Assembly: GCA_902587085.1 (NCBI GenBank)
Contig: CACIJX010000005.1
Coordinates: 1-32,054 of the forward strand
Length of the DNA stretch: 32,054 nt
DNA from: an uncultured Pelagibacteraceae bacterium
Lineage (GTDB): Bacteria > Pseudomonadota > Alphaproteobacteria > Pelagibacterales > Pelagibacteraceae
Direction of reading: 5' to 3'
Below, piece by piece: positions 1 to 9,189 of the stretch. The position numbers and the translations under genes are program-made. The notes beneath the pieces were generated by a model. It saw nothing but the letters and a program-made list of their open reading frames with translations. It ran no database searches and had not been told where the DNA came from. Position 1 is the first letter of the stretch, and each line of letters opens with the position of its first letter.

Positions 1-301
1 GAAATAATTTGATATATTTATTTTTGCATTGTCATCTAAGAAATCACCGATTAAAAATTTTATTCCTAAAATTTTTTCTGTTTCTTTTTTATCAATTCCT
101 AATATTTTACCATATTTTACATTTTCTTTCACGACTTGGGACCACCCACCAGGTGATGAGCCTAGGTCTAACAAATTAATTCTGTTTTTTAAAAATTTAA
201 ATTTTTTGTTAAGTTCTATAAGTTTGAAAGCTGATCTTGATCTATAACCTTTGTTTTTTTGCTTTTTTAAAAAAATGGTCTTGATAATTCTTATGATCCA
301 T
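1..301 (-). CDS. rlmE: RlmE/FtsJ 23S rRNA 2'-O-methyltransferase, N-terminal part, apparent frameshift
   Basis: Partial at the left edge. The family methylates the 2'-O of a uridine in 23S rRNA (U2552 in E. coli) using SAM. On the minus strand the frame from about base 252 leftward reads GYRSRSAFKLIEL and then DLGSSPGGWSQ, the family's N-terminal RSR-AFKL element and SAM motif I. The only good start, ATG at 301 (15 nt after the pssA stop), gives MDHKNYQDHFFKKAK in a different frame that hits TAG at about 242-244. Dropping one A from the A7 run at 254-260 joins the two into MDHKNYQDHFFKKAKNKGY, whose spacing matches the family (D-x9-G-Y-R-S-R). The methyltransferase frame alone meets a TAA just upstream and has no ATG/GTG/TTG start before its core. 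Last gene of psd-pssA-rlmE. Identity is secure; intact expression is uncertain. Confidence 0.85.
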
Positions 302-316
302 AAAATTTAAAATTAA

Positions 317-1108
317 TCAAAGAATATCTTGCTGATCTTCCTCTTCTATAATTTTGTTGGCATCTTTTAGTCTTGACCTATAGCTATAAATTCCAAAAGG
401 AATTAAGATTAAATAAATTAACGAACAAATTGCCAAAGTTTCAAAAGTATATTGGATTATAGATACAAAAAATAACCCTACACCTAACAGTAAAAAAATA
501 GTCATATTTCTTTTTATAGAAATTTTCTTAAACGAAAAGGTAGGAATTTTGCTTATTAGCAAAATTGAAGTAAGTACAACCAAAAAAGGACTAATATTTT
601 TTATAGAAAAAAAATTACTAAAAATTGATAATTCATAAATTATTGGAAATAAAATTAAACATCCTCCTGCTGGAGATGGAATGCCTTGAAAAAAATTCAT
701 TTTCCATTCCTCATTTTCATCAAATTTTGTTAAATTAAATCTAGCTAATCTTAAAACACAACAGACAGAAAATAACAAAACTAGCAGCCACCCAATTCTA
801 CCTAGTTGATTAAGTTCCCAAAAGTAAACAACAAAAACTGGTGCAATTCCAAAGCTTACAAAGTCTGTGAGAGAGTCTAGTTCTTTTCCAAATTCTGAAG
901 TTCCCTTAATTAATCTAGCAACCCTTCCATCCAAAGCATCTAAGATTGCAGCAACAATTATAAATAAAACTGCAAAACCAAAATTTCCATCCATTGAGAA
1001 TTTTATTGAACTTATTCCAAGACAAACTCCAATTAATGTTAAAACACTCGGCAAAATATATCTTGAACGATTCACAGAAACTACCTTGAAATTATCTTTT
1101 TTTTTCAT
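317..1108 (-). CDS. pssA: CDP-diacylglycerol-serine O-phosphatidyltransferase
   Basis: Integral membrane enzyme that makes phosphatidylserine from CDP-diacylglycerol and serine, the first committed step to phosphatidylethanolamine. The CDP-alcohol phosphatidyltransferase signature D-G-x2-A-R-x8-G-x3-D-x3-D is complete: D60, G61, A64, R65, G74, D78 and D82 of 263 residues. Several hydrophobic segments follow (roughly 85-115, 140-165, 175-195, 200-245), as expected for this family. Its ATG at 1108 directly abuts the psd stop (1109-1111), so the gene that makes phosphatidylserine sits directly behind the one that decarboxylates it, and they are surely cotranscribed and translationally coupled. 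No separate promoter is visible. Confidence 0.95.
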   Translation of the reverse strand: MKKKDNFKVVSVNRSRYILPSVLTLIGVCLGISSIKFSMDGNFGFAVLFIIVAAILDALDGRVARLIKGTSEFGKELDSLTDFVSFGIAPVFVVYFWELNQLGRIGWLLVLLFSVCCVLRLARFNLTKFDENEEWKMNFFQGIPSPAGGCLILFPIIYELSIFSNFFSIKNISPFLVVLTSILLISKIPTFSFKKISIKRNMTIFLLLGVGLFFVSIIQYTFETLAICSLIYLILIPFGIYSYRSRLKDANKIIEEEDQQDIL

Positions 1109-1762
1109 TTATTTACTTGCAATTAAACTTTCACCAGCAATTACATTCTGACCTTCTTTTACCAGAATTTTTCTTTTGTTAAAATATAAATCAACCCTAC
1201 TTCCAAATCTAATAATTCCTAATCTATCTCCTTGTCTTACTTCTTGATTTTTTTGTGTTTGAGTGATAATTCTTCTAGCAATTAATCCAGCAATTTGAAC
1301 AACAACGATAGTGTCTTCGGTTTGATCATCTTTAATTCTAAAATAATTTCTTTCATTCTCTTCGCTTGCTTTATCCAAAGACGCATTTAAAAATTTACCT
1401 GGTTTATAAAAAATATCTTCTATCCTACCTTTTGACGGTGATCTGTTTACATGACAATCAAACACATTCATAAAAATACTTACCCTCATAAATTTTTTAT
1501 CATTCAAACCAAGTTCTATTGGGCCGCTAACTTCTCCGATTGATGTAATTCTACCGTCTGCTGGACTAACTAAATAGTTATCATCTCCTATTGCTACTCT
1601 TTCAGGGTCTCTAAAAAAATAATAAACCCAAATTGTGATTAATGTGAAAATAAATCCAAAAAAGTTAGATATTAACCAAAGAATCAGGGTTAGCACCGCG
1701 GATATAACTAAAAATTTATACCCTTCCTCGTGTATTTTTGGAAATATTTTTTCAAGCATCAT
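1109..1762 (-). CDS. psd: Phosphatidylserine decarboxylase proenzyme
   Basis: Converts phosphatidylserine to phosphatidylethanolamine. The proenzyme cuts itself at a Gly-Ser bond and turns the serine into a pyruvoyl prosthetic group. That site is visible as RFGSRVDLYF with G187-S188, leaving a 30-residue alpha chain. The length (217 aa) fits the short PSD type common in alphaproteobacteria. Residues about 17-50 are hydrophobic and should anchor it in the inner membrane. Other family blocks are YFFRDPER (about 48-55), SPADGRI (about 66-72) and the FMNVFDCHVNRSP region (about 97-109). Two consecutive Met codons (1762, 1759) leave the exact start ambiguous by one residue. First gene of psd-pssA-rlmE, divergent from icd. 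Confidence 0.95.
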   Translation of the reverse strand: MMLEKIFPKIHEEGYKFLVISAVLTLILWLISNFFGFIFTLITIWVYYFFRDPERVAIGDDNYLVSPADGRITSIGEVSGPIELGLNDKKFMRVSIFMNVFDCHVNRSPSKGRIEDIFYKPGKFLNASLDKASEENERNYFRIKDDQTEDTIVVVQIAGLIARRIITQTQKNQEVRQGDRLGIIRFGSRVDLYFNKRKILVKEGQNVIAGESLIASK

Positions 1763-1768
1763 AACTTA

Positions 1769-1820
1769 TAATTTGATAATCTATGGGTAATATGTATAAA
1801 AATCCTTAATTATCAAATTA
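1769..1820. promoter_or_regulatory. Divergent psd/icd promoter region with 12-bp inverted repeat
   Basis: A perfect 12-bp inverted repeat, TAATTTGATAAT (1769-1780) and ATTATCAAATTA (1809-1820), encloses 28 bp. The left arm contains TTGATA (1773-1778), 16 bp from TATAAA (1795-1800), a plausible sigma70 promoter for icd with a start near 1807. By symmetry the right arm supplies TTGATA on the minus strand (1816-1811), 16 bp from CATATT (1794-1789), a weaker candidate for psd starting near 1782. The two -10 boxes abut and the two promoters would overlap. The repeat is certain; the promoter roles are inferred. Confidence 0.5.
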
Positions 1821-1829
1821 AATTTTTTT

Positions 1830-3044
1830 ATGGCAAAAATAAAAGTAAAAAATCCAGTAGTTGAGCTTGATGGCGATGAAATGACCCGTATAATTTGGTC
1901 GTTTATTAAAGATAAGTTAATAAAGCCTTATTTAGACATAGAACTTAAATACTTCGATCTTGGCATTCAGAATAGGGATAAAACTAATGACCAGGTAACA
2001 ATAGATTGTGCCAAAGCTATTCAAAAGTATGGAGCTGGGGTTAAGTGTGCAACAATCACTCCTGATGAGGCTCGTGTTAAAGAATTTAAACTAAAAAAAA
2101 TGTGGAGATCACCTAATGGCACAATAAGAAATATAGTTGGTGGAACAATTTTTAGAGAGCCAATAATTTGTAAAAATGTACCAAGATTAGTTCCTCATTG
2201 GACTGAAAGTGTAATAGTTGGAAGACATGCCTTTGGAGATCAATATAAAGCCACTGATTTTAAAGTACCAGGAAAAGGTAAAATGACAATCAAATGGCAA
2301 TCTGAAGATGGAAAAGAAAAAATTGAGCATGAGGTATTTAAATTTAATGACTCAGGTATAGCTCTCTCAATGTATAATTTAGATAGTTCAATAAAAGATT
2401 TTGCAAGAGCATGTTTAAATTATGGTTTGGATAGAAAATGGCCAGTTTATTTTTCATCTAAAAATACTATTTTAAAAATATACGATGGTAGGTTTAAAGA
2501 TATTTTTGAGGATATTTATCAAAAAGAATTTAAGAAAAAATTTGATGAAGCAGGAATTACTTACGAACATAGATTAATTGATGATATGGTTGCATGTGCA
2601 ATGAAGTGGAGTGGTAAATATATTTGGGCTTGTAAAAATTATGATGGAGATGTCCAATCTGATACAATAGCTCAAGGATATGGTTCTCTGGGTTTAATGA
2701 CTAGTGTACTTAGGACTCCAGATGGTAAAATAGCAGAGGCTGAGGCAGCCCACGGAACTGTTACTAGACATTATAGGCAGCACCAAATGGGTAAAGAAAC
2801 ATCTACAAATCCAATTGCATCTATTTTTGCGTGGACAAGAGGCTTGGCTCATAGAGGACGGTTAGATGACAATGATGAATTAATAAAGTTTTCGGAAAGC
2901 TTAGAAAAAATTTGTATCGAGACAGTTGAGAGTGGATCTATGACAAAGGATTTAGCTATTTTGGTTAGCAAAACTCAAAAATATCTTACTACAAATCAAT
3001 TTCTGGAAACAATAGACTCTAATCTAAAAAAAAAACTTAGCTAA
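1830..3044 (+). CDS. icd: NADP-dependent isocitrate dehydrogenase, eukaryotic-like homodimeric type
   Basis: Oxidatively decarboxylates isocitrate to 2-oxoglutarate in the TCA cycle and supplies NADPH. The 404-aa length and sequence match the mitochondrial/alphaproteobacterial homodimeric subfamily rather than E. coli Icd. Substrate residues are seen at S94, N96 and R100 (SPNGTIR), R109 and K211. Metal-binding aspartates are D251 and D274 within the signature [19 protein letters not shown] (270-288). HGTVTRHYR (308-316) carries the Arg-His pair associated with NADP preference. The ATG lies about 23 nt after the inferred transcription start, without an obvious Shine-Dalgarno. Its end overlaps the alaS end by 8 bp on the other strand. 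Confidence 0.96.
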   Translation: MAKIKVKNPVVELDGDEMTRIIWSFIKDKLIKPYLDIELKYFDLGIQNRDKTNDQVTIDCAKAIQKYGAGVKCATITPDEARVKEFKLKKMWRSPNGTIRNIVGGTIFREPIICKNVPRLVPHWTESVIVGRHAFGDQYKATDFKVPGKGKMTIKWQSEDGKEKIEHEVFKFNDSGIALSMYNLDSSIKDFARACLNYGLDRKWPVYFSSKNTILKIYDGRFKDIFEDIYQKEFKKKFDEAGITYEHRLIDDMVACAMKWSGKYIWACKNYDGDVQSDTIAQGYGSLGLMTSVLRTPDGKIAEAEAAHGTVTRHYRQHQMGKETSTNPIASIFAWTRGLAHRGRLDDNDELIKFSESLEKICIETVESGSMTKDLAILVSKTQKYLTTNQFLETIDSNLKKKLS

Positions 3045-5712
3045 TTTTATCTGTCAAAGTTTTAAAAGCTTCTTCGATCTTTTCTTTATGAGATCCTCCG
3101 GCTTGAGCAAAATCTTTTCTACCTCCACCACCTTTTCCTCCAAGAATTTCAGAAGCAACTTTAACAAGTTGGACAGCGTCAAATTTTTTGGTTAGTTCTT
3201 TTGTTAAACCAATTGCTACTCCGACCTTACCTTCAAAAGTCGAGATACTGACTACGATTCCATCTTTAATATCTTTTTTTCCCTGATCTATTACACTTCT
3301 TAATTCTTTAGGAGGGAAATCGATTAAAACCTGTTGTCTAAATAAAAAATTATGAATTTTTTTATCTTTTATTATATTTTTGTTTTTATCTTCAATAATT
3401 TTTTTAATTTTAATTTTTTCTAATTGTTTGTTAAGATTTTTCAGATTTTCTGGTAAATCAGCATTATCTTTATAATCTAGTTTTATCTTAAATTTTGACA
3501 ACTCTTTTTTAATATTATCAAGTTGGTCCTTAAGGTTTTTTTCTTTCAAAGACTTATCCTTTTTTAAAGTTTTTTCATAATCTTGAAGTTCTTTATTCCT
3601 TAATGCCTCAACTCTTCGAACTCCTGATGCTATTGATGATTGACTAATTATTTTAAATTTTCCAACTTCTTTGGTATTTTTTACATGTGTTCCACCACAT
3701 AACTCGGTAGAGAAGAATGCATTATTTTCTCTACCCATAAAAACAACTCTGACTTCATCACCATATTTTTCACCAAATAAAGCTAAAGCTCCAAGACTAA
3801 CGGCTTCTTTAGGAGTCATAATTCTTGTTTGTACATCACTTGCGCTTTCAACCATTTCATTAACAATTTTATTTATTTTAGTCATTTCATCTTTTTCAAT
3901 AGGCTTGTTATGACTGAAGTCAAATCTAAGTCTATCTGGACTTACTAAAGATCCTTTTTGGGTCACATGTTTACCAAGAGTCCTTCTTAGAGACTCATGA
4001 AGTAAATGTGTTGCAGAGTGGTTGGCTCTTGAGTTGTTTCTTTTTTGAGTATTTATTTCAAGATTTACACTTTCGCCGACTTTAAGTGAACCTTTATCAA
4101 CTGTTCCATAGTGAACAAATAAGTCACCCATTTTTTTTTGGGTATCGTTGATATTTATTTTACATTTAGAATTTGATATAGTTCCTTGATCTCCAACTTG
4201 TCCGCCTGACTCGCCATAAAAAGGTGTTTGATTTGTTATAATTTCAACTTCGTCACCCTCTTTTACGTTTTCAACAAATTTATTACCTTTTGATAGTTTT
4301 AAAACTACTCCTTCAGCTTTATCAAGTTCATAACCTAAGAATTCAGTTGGATTTAATTGTTCTCTTACTTTAAACCATTTTTCCTCTACTGACTTATCGC
4401 CTGATCCTTTCCAGCTTGCTCTAGCTAACTCTTTGCTTTTTTGCATTGCTTTATCAAATGTGGAGGTATCAATTTTAATATTTTTATTTTTTAAAATATC
4501 GGCAGTAAGATCCAATGGGAATCCGTATGTATCATAAAGTTTAAAAGCTATTTCACCAGGCAAAGTATTATTTTTTGCTTTTTCTAAATTCTGTTCTAAA
4601 ATTTTCATTCCTCTTTCTAAAAGTGAAGAAAATTTTTCTTCCTCGTTTTTCAATGTTTCTATAATTAAATCTTTTCCTGTATTTAATTCTGGATAACTTT
4701 TTGACATTTCGTTTAATAGGACGTCGAATAATTTAAAGAAAATTGGTTTTTTACTTCCTAGCGTATGGGCGTGTCTCATGCCTCTTCTCATAATTCTTCT
4801 AAGAACATAACCTCTTCCCTCATTAGAGGGTAAAACACCTTCGGCTATCAAAAAACTACTTGCTCTTAAATGATCAGCTATGACTCTGTGACTTGCGATT
4901 GTATCATTATCTATTTTAGTATTTGTAATTTCAGATGATGCTGAAATTAGCTTTTTAAAATGATCTATTCCATAATTATCATGTGTACCTTGTAGAACAG
5001 CTGTTATTCTCTCTAAACCCATTCCGGTATCAACTGATGGCTTAGGTAAATTAATTCTTTTATCCTTAGAAAGCTGTTCAAATTGCATGAAAACGAGGTT
5101 CCAAATTTCAATAAATCTATCTCCATCTTGATCTAAACTTCCGGGTGGACCCCCTTTTAATTTGTCCCCATGATCAAAGAATATTTCAGAACAGGGTCCA
5201 CAAGGTCCGGTCTCACCCATTGACCAAAAATTATCTGATGTTGAAATTTTAACTATTTTACTCTCTGATAATCCAGCTACCTTTTTCCATAATTTAAAGG
5301 CTTCTTCATCCTCAGAGTACACTGTTGCTGACAATCTATCCTTTGGGATTCCAAAATCTTTGGTGAGCAATTCCCAAGCATAAAAAATAGCTTTTTCCTT
5401 AAAATAATCTCCAAATGAGAAATTTCCTAACATTTCGAAAAATGTGTGGTGCCTTGGCGTATATCCAACATTTTCTAGATCATTATGTTTTCCCCCTGCT
5501 CTAATACATTTTTGTGAGGTAGTAGCAGTTTTGAATGACTTATTTTCAACTCCAGTAAAAACATTTTTAAATTGTACCATTCCTGAATTTGTAAACATTA
5601 AAGTTGGATCATTGTTTGGGACTATATTGCTAGAGTCGACTATTTGATGTTTGTTTCTAGAGAAATAACCAAGAAATTTCTTTCTTATATCACTCATCAA
5701 AATACTGCTCAT
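3037..5712 (-). CDS. alaS: Alanyl-tRNA synthetase
   Basis: Charges tRNA-Ala and edits mischarged Ser and Gly. The 891-aa length is normal. The N-terminal class II catalytic domain starts [16 protein letters not shown]. The editing domain has the zinc-type motifs HSATH (about residue 563) and CGGTH (about 670). A lysine-rich coiled stretch follows (about 690-780), and the C-Ala domain ends with [16 protein letters not shown]. Two starts are possible, M1 at 5712 and M6 at 5697; the family usually begins close to the MSDIRKKF of the second. A possible promoter on the minus strand (TAGACA, 18 bp, TTTAAT at 5724-5719) would start transcription near 5712, which also favours M6. It follows the recA terminator, so it is probably its own transcription unit. 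Confidence 0.97.
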   Translation of the reverse strand: MSSILMSDIRKKFLGYFSRNKHQIVDSSNIVPNNDPTLMFTNSGMVQFKNVFTGVENKSFKTATTSQKCIRAGGKHNDLENVGYTPRHHTFFEMLGNFSFGDYFKEKAIFYAWELLTKDFGIPKDRLSATVYSEDEEAFKLWKKVAGLSESKIVKISTSDNFWSMGETGPCGPCSEIFFDHGDKLKGGPPGSLDQDGDRFIEIWNLVFMQFEQLSKDKRINLPKPSVDTGMGLERITAVLQGTHDNYGIDHFKKLISASSEITNTKIDNDTIASHRVIADHLRASSFLIAEGVLPSNEGRGYVLRRIMRRGMRHAHTLGSKKPIFFKLFDVLLNEMSKSYPELNTGKDLIIETLKNEEEKFSSLLERGMKILEQNLEKAKNNTLPGEIAFKLYDTYGFPLDLTADILKNKNIKIDTSTFDKAMQKSKELARASWKGSGDKSVEEKWFKVREQLNPTEFLGYELDKAEGVVLKLSKGNKFVENVKEGDEVEIITNQTPFYGESGGQVGDQGTISNSKCKININDTQKKMGDLFVHYGTVDKGSLKVGESVNLEINTQKRNNSRANHSATHLLHESLRRTLGKHVTQKGSLVSPDRLRFDFSHNKPIEKDEMTKINKIVNEMVESASDVQTRIMTPKEAVSLGALALFGEKYGDEVRVVFMGRENNAFFSTELCGGTHVKNTKEVGKFKIISQSSIASGVRRVEALRNKELQDYEKTLKKDKSLKEKNLKDQLDNIKKELSKFKIKLDYKDNADLPENLKNLNKQLEKIKIKKIIEDKNKNIIKDKKIHNFLFRQQVLIDFPPKELRSVIDQGKKDIKDGIVVSISTFEGKVGVAIGLTKELTKKFDAVQLVKVASEILGGKGGGGRKDFAQAGGSHKEKIEEAFKTLTDKIS

Positions 5713-5751
5713 ATATCTATTAAATACAGATATTTTATTTATTGTCTATAA

Positions 5752-5789
5752 CAAGAAAACACACGAAAGGTGCAGAGCACCTTTCGTGT
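5752..5789 (-). terminator. Intrinsic terminator downstream of recA
   Basis: A perfect 13-bp inverted repeat (5761-5773 and 5777-5789) with a 3-nt loop lies 21 nt after the recA stop. On the minus strand it is followed by GTTTTCTTGTT. The T-rich tail occurs only on this strand, so it should end recA transcription before alaS. It is far more GC-rich than its surroundings and is one of only two strong hairpin terminators in the window. Confidence 0.85.
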
Positions 5790-5810
5790 AGAGAGCGCGA
5801 TGAAAAATCG

Positions 5811-6902
5811 TTATTTTTCTGTTTCTTTTTCTTTTTGGGATGGATTCCCTTCAATTTTTTTTGAAATTAGACCAGCTTTAGTTCTAATTGCCAACTCAAT
5901 TTCTTGTGCAATTTTTGGGTTTTTTTCTAAGTAGATTTTAGCATTTTCTCGTCCTTGACCTATTTTTTCACCCTTGTAAGCATACCATGCACCTGATTTT
6001 TCTACTATTTCGGCTTTAGAACCTAGATCAATCAATTCGCCCGATTTGCTAATACCTTTTCCATACATTAGATCAAACTCAACCATTTTAAATGGTGGGG
6101 CTACTTTATTTTTTACAACCTTAACTCTTGTACTATTACCGATAATCTGATCTTTCTCTTTAATGGCACCTATTCTTCTAATATCCATTCTTACTGAAGA
6201 ATAGAATTTAAGTGCATTACCACCCGATGTTGTTTCGGGATTACCAAACATGACGCCAATTTTCATTCTGATTTGGTTAATAAATATTACCATTGTGTTT
6301 GATTTTGATATCGATCCAGTTAATTTTCTTAAAGCCTGACTCATCAATCTTGATTGTAAACCAACATGGTGGTCTCCCATTTCACCTTCTAATTCAGCTT
6401 TTGGCGTTAATGCTGCAACTGAATCCACGACTAAAACAGATAATGATCCTGATTTAATTAGTGTATCAGCAATTTCTAATGCTTGTTCACCAGTATCTGG
6501 TTGAGATATTAAAAGTTCATCAGTTTTAACACCTAGTTTTTTTGCATAAACTGGGTCTAAGGCATGCTCTGCATCAACAAAACCACAAATTCCTCCGGTT
6601 TTTTGAGCCTCAGCTACGACTTGTAAAGCTAATGTAGTTTTTCCAGAAGACTCTGGACCATAAATTTCTACAACTCTTCCTTTGGGCAACCCACCTATTC
6701 CTAAAGCTAAATCCAAACTTAGGGATCCTGTTGAAATAGACTCTACATCCATGGTCTGCTGTTGTCCTAGACGCATAACTGAGCCTTTGCCGAAATTGTC
6801 ATCTATTTGACTAATAGCTGCGTTTAAAGCTTTATTTTTTTCTTTGATCTCTTGTTCTTTCTTAGTGTCTGACTTAACTACTTTTAAATTATTTTTAGTC
6901 AT
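5811..6902 (-). CDS. recA: DNA recombinase RecA
   Basis: ATP-dependent strand-exchange protein for homologous recombination and DNA repair. Length (363 aa) is typical. Walker A is GPESSGKT (82-89). The Walker B region is [14 protein letters not shown]. Loop L2 with [19 protein letters not shown] is intact. The C-terminus is charged and variable, as usual, and the N-terminus has a somewhat long lysine-rich extension before [15 protein letters not shown] lies about 9 nt upstream of the ATG as a Shine-Dalgarno. An upstream palindrome next to TATAAT suggests repression, and a hairpin terminator follows the gene. Confidence 0.98.
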   Translation of the reverse strand: MTKNNLKVVKSDTKKEQEIKEKNKALNAAISQIDDNFGKGSVMRLGQQQTMDVESISTGSLSLDLALGIGGLPKGRVVEIYGPESSGKTTLALQVVAEAQKTGGICGFVDAEHALDPVYAKKLGVKTDELLISQPDTGEQALEIADTLIKSGSLSVLVVDSVAALTPKAELEGEMGDHHVGLQSRLMSQALRKLTGSISKSNTMVIFINQIRMKIGVMFGNPETTSGGNALKFYSSVRMDIRRIGAIKEKDQIIGNSTRVKVVKNKVAPPFKMVEFDLMYGKGISKSGELIDLGSKAEIVEKSGAWYAYKGEKIGQGRENAKIYLEKNPKIAQEIELAIRTKAGLISKKIEGNPSQKEKETEK

Positions 6903-6934
6903 TTTTTTTCCTTTTTTTTATATTACGAATCAAT

Positions 6935-6958
6935 ATTATAAATGTACACATTTTGTTC
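6935..6958 (-). promoter_or_regulatory. recA -10 box with adjoining palindromic operator-like site
   Basis: On the minus strand a perfect TATAAT (6940-6935) lies 32 nt before the recA ATG. Just upstream, overlapping by one base, is an inverted repeat AAATGT-GT-ACATTT (6953-6940). The same stretch reads GAAC-N7-GTAC (6958-6944), one base away from the GAAC-N7-GAAC (GTTC-N7-GTTC) LexA site known from other alphaproteobacteria. No convincing -35 is present. A repressor site is inferred from position and symmetry; which protein binds cannot be told here. Confidence 0.45.
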
Positions 6959-6988
6959 TTTTAATCAATCTTAAAATGATGTAAGTGT

Positions 6989-8275
6989 TTATTTGATATT
7001 TTCTAAATAAAGATCGCCAATAGACGCGAGTAAATTGAATTGCGCTATTGCATAATCTCTTTGAGCTTTTGCAAAACTTGTTCTAGCGTCTAATAGAAGT
7101 GTTCTGGACTGTATCACTTCCAATGTAGTTCTTCTATCTCCAGTTTCATATTCAAGGGTAATTCCCTCATTAGCAATTTCAGCAGCTCTTAGTTGAACAG
7201 TTGTAGCATCTAAAACACCCTTCGATGCGCTGTAAGTAGTCCAAGCGTTTGCTGTATCTATTCTAACTTGGTCAGAAACATCATCAAATATTAATTGTTT
7301 TTCTTGCATTTTAAAATTAGCTTTTTTAACAGAAGATAAATTTTTTCCCCCTTTAAAAAGTGGCCATGTAACAGTCGCTTTTACTTCTTCTTGATCTCGC
7401 TGATCAACACTAGATGATAAATCTTGATTCTTTTTTTTTGAATATGAAATTTTTGCAGATGGTGATAGATCACCTCTAGCTACAAATAATTCTTTTTTTG
7501 AAATCTCTAAATCTATCTTCGCTAAATTTAAACGTGGATTGATTTGTTCTGAAATAGCTGTTGCAGTACTTAAACTACTAGGCACTTTTAAATTGGGGAA
7601 AAAAGAAAGGTCTATAGAAGAAGGGGATTTTGAACCAATTATTTTTTCAAAATTCTTTTTACCAGAAATTAGTTCATTTGAAGCTGTAATTAACTTAGCC
7701 TGAGCACCTGCCAATGAAGATTCTGATTGTGCAAAATCAGTAAGGCTTATTTCACCTCTTTCTAGTCTAGATCTATCGCTCTCAACCTGTCTCTCAAAAA
7801 GTTCAACATTTAATTCATTAAATTTCAAATTTTTAAAGTTAAAACCTAAATTATAATAAGCTTTAGCAGCATTCAACAGAACTTCTTGCTCAAGTTTGTT
7901 AAGTTCAAATTTTGCAAATTCAAATTCAAGCTTAGACTTTTTTAGATTATTATAATTACCAAAACCGTCAAAAACTTTCTGCTCAATCAAAACTGATCTA
8001 CTTTTGGGTGTAGAGTCTGTATCTACTAGTGTTTCGCCAGATTGATTTGTTCTATCTGTATTTTGTTGGGTTGCGGTATCTCCGGATAATGTAATAGAAG
8101 GTAAAAAATCTCCTCTGGAAATGTTTACATCTTCTTTGGCAGCTTTTAAACTTTCTCTTTCAGCATTAAGTTTTGAATTATTTTTAAACGCATCTGATAA
8201 AGTTTTGAATAATTCTTGTCCATTTAAAGAATTTGGTAATAATAAAATAATTAATAATAAATATAATTTTTTCAT
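6989..8275 (-). CDS. tolC: TolC-family outer membrane efflux protein
   Basis: Outer-membrane channel component of type I secretion or RND/ABC efflux. A signal peptide is clear (MKKLYLLLIILLLPNSLNG, cut near residue 19). The mature part shows the duplicated helical OEP architecture: long amphipathic helices around 30-60, 125-215, 240-270 and 310-420, and beta segments such as GDFLPSITLSGD in the first half and GDLSPSAKISYS in the second. Length 428 aa is usual. The C-terminal YETGDRRTTLEVIQSRTLLLDAR is typical of TolC. It starts 4 nt after the reconstructed glycerate kinase stop, so the two are probably cotranscribed. No periplasmic adaptor or inner-membrane pump is nearby. Confidence 0.9.
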   Translation of the reverse strand: MKKLYLLLIILLLPNSLNGQELFKTLSDAFKNNSKLNAERESLKAAKEDVNISRGDFLPSITLSGDTATQQNTDRTNQSGETLVDTDSTPKSRSVLIEQKVFDGFGNYNNLKKSKLEFEFAKFELNKLEQEVLLNAAKAYYNLGFNFKNLKFNELNVELFERQVESDRSRLERGEISLTDFAQSESSLAGAQAKLITASNELISGKKNFEKIIGSKSPSSIDLSFFPNLKVPSSLSTATAISEQINPRLNLAKIDLEISKKELFVARGDLSPSAKISYSKKKNQDLSSSVDQRDQEEVKATVTWPLFKGGKNLSSVKKANFKMQEKQLIFDDVSDQVRIDTANAWTTYSASKGVLDATTVQLRAAEIANEGITLEYETGDRRTTLEVIQSRTLLLDARTSFAKAQRDYAIAQFNLLASIGDLYLENIK

Positions 8276-8279
8276 CGTT

Positions 8280-8544
8280 TTAATAAAATTTCATTTTTTT
8301 TGATCTGTGGCTTTTGTCCAAAAAAACTGTCAGATCTGATATTATTGGAAAATCTCTCATCATTTGTTTTGTTATTCTTTCGTAATGCATTATAAAGTTT
8401 TGTACCTCCAATTTTGACATAGTCTTTTTATTTTTTGATGTCAATTTCATTTTTTGTTCCTGTAATAAACGCCATTTAAATATATCATTAAAATTAGGTG
8501 CTTTTAAATAAACTATCTTGTCAATTTTTTTAAAGATTTTTTTT
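8280..8544 (-). pseudogene. Out-of-frame C-terminal third of glycerate kinase
   Basis: The apparent gap between tolC and the kinase is coding in another frame. From the A8 run (8537-8544) to a TAA at 8280-8282 the minus strand reads KKIFKKIDKIVYLKAP, then FKWRLLQEQKMKLTSK, then NFIMHYERITKQMM and SDLTVFLDKSH. The W-R-x2-Q-E element and the final hydrophobic strand with Asp are what D-glycerate 3-kinases carry after the point where the upstream frame stops. Removing one A from the run fuses both parts into about 302 residues, the family length. See the upstream entry for the N-terminal part. Confidence 0.85.
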
Positions 8545-9189
8545 ATATTGATGCTTTAGATAATTATTTGTTGTTTTTCTCCAAATAAGATCTTTGTCAT
8601 ATTCCTTTTCTATATAGTTCAGTGATTTTTTTAAATCAATATTTTTTTGATTTCTTGCACCAACACACCATCCCTCAAAAATAATGATATCAGGGCGTTT
8701 TTTAATTTTTTGCCATTTATTTTTATTTAATCTGTCATCAATAGATTTATCGAATTTTGGTATATGGACAGTCTTAAAATCCCTTTTTTTTAACTTTTTA
8801 AGTGTGTTATTTATTAAACTAAGATCATGCGTTCCAGGCACACCCCTCACTAAAAAAAGTGGGTGAATTTTCCTTGAAATTTTAATTCTTTCAGCTTTTG
8901 TTTTGTAAAAATCGTCAATAGAAAAAATACAAAGATTGATTCCGTACTTTCTTTTTAATAAGAATTTTAAAATTGCAGTAATTGTACTTTTTCCCGCTCC
9001 TTGTCCTCCTGACAAACCTATTATCTTTGGTTTTTTATCTACTTTGTATATTGAGTAAATCCATTCCGAGAGCGGAATATAAAATGTTTTTAGCTTACCT
9101 AATTTATCGATTATAGGCTTTTTGCCAATTTCGTGTTTTTTTAAAAATTTTAAATATTCACTTTTTATCATGGGGATGGTTTTCACCAT
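8530..9189 (-). CDS. D-glycerate 3-kinase-like P-loop kinase, N-terminal two thirds (frameshifted)
   Basis: P-loop kinase of the GlyK/YggC type, probably phosphorylating glycerate to 3-phosphoglycerate. Walker A is GGQGAGKST (61-69), preceded by PKIIGLSG. FSIDDFY carries the acid typical of phosphoribulokinase/uridine-kinase relatives, and DIIIFEGWCVGAR matches the substrate-side region. The frame ends early at residue 219 after NNYLKHQYKKNL, whereas relatives run to about 300 residues. One extra A in the A8 run at 8537-8544 explains the break. The start is either 9189 or M7 at 9171; M7 gives a shorter overlap (14 rather than 32 nt) with the upstream GFA gene. Unless slippage restores the frame, the product lacks its C-terminal region. 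Confidence 0.85.
   Translation of the reverse strand: MVKTIPMIKSEYLKFLKKHEIGKKPIIDKLGKLKTFYIPLSEWIYSIYKVDKKPKIIGLSGGQGAGKSTITAILKFLLKRKYGINLCIFSIDDFYKTKAERIKISRKIHPLFLVRGVPGTHDLSLINNTLKKLKKRDFKTVHIPKFDKSIDDRLNKNKWQKIKKRPDIIIFEGWCVGARNQKNIDLKKSLNYIEKEYDKDLIWRKTTNNYLKHQYKKNL

Noticed and set aside
29-247. 72-residue plus-strand ORF at the left edge
   Set aside because: Antisense to the SAM motif I region of rlmE.
8121-8303. Plus-strand ORF at the tolC start
   Set aside because: Shadow of tolC and of the glycerate kinase tail; the sense frames have clear family matches.
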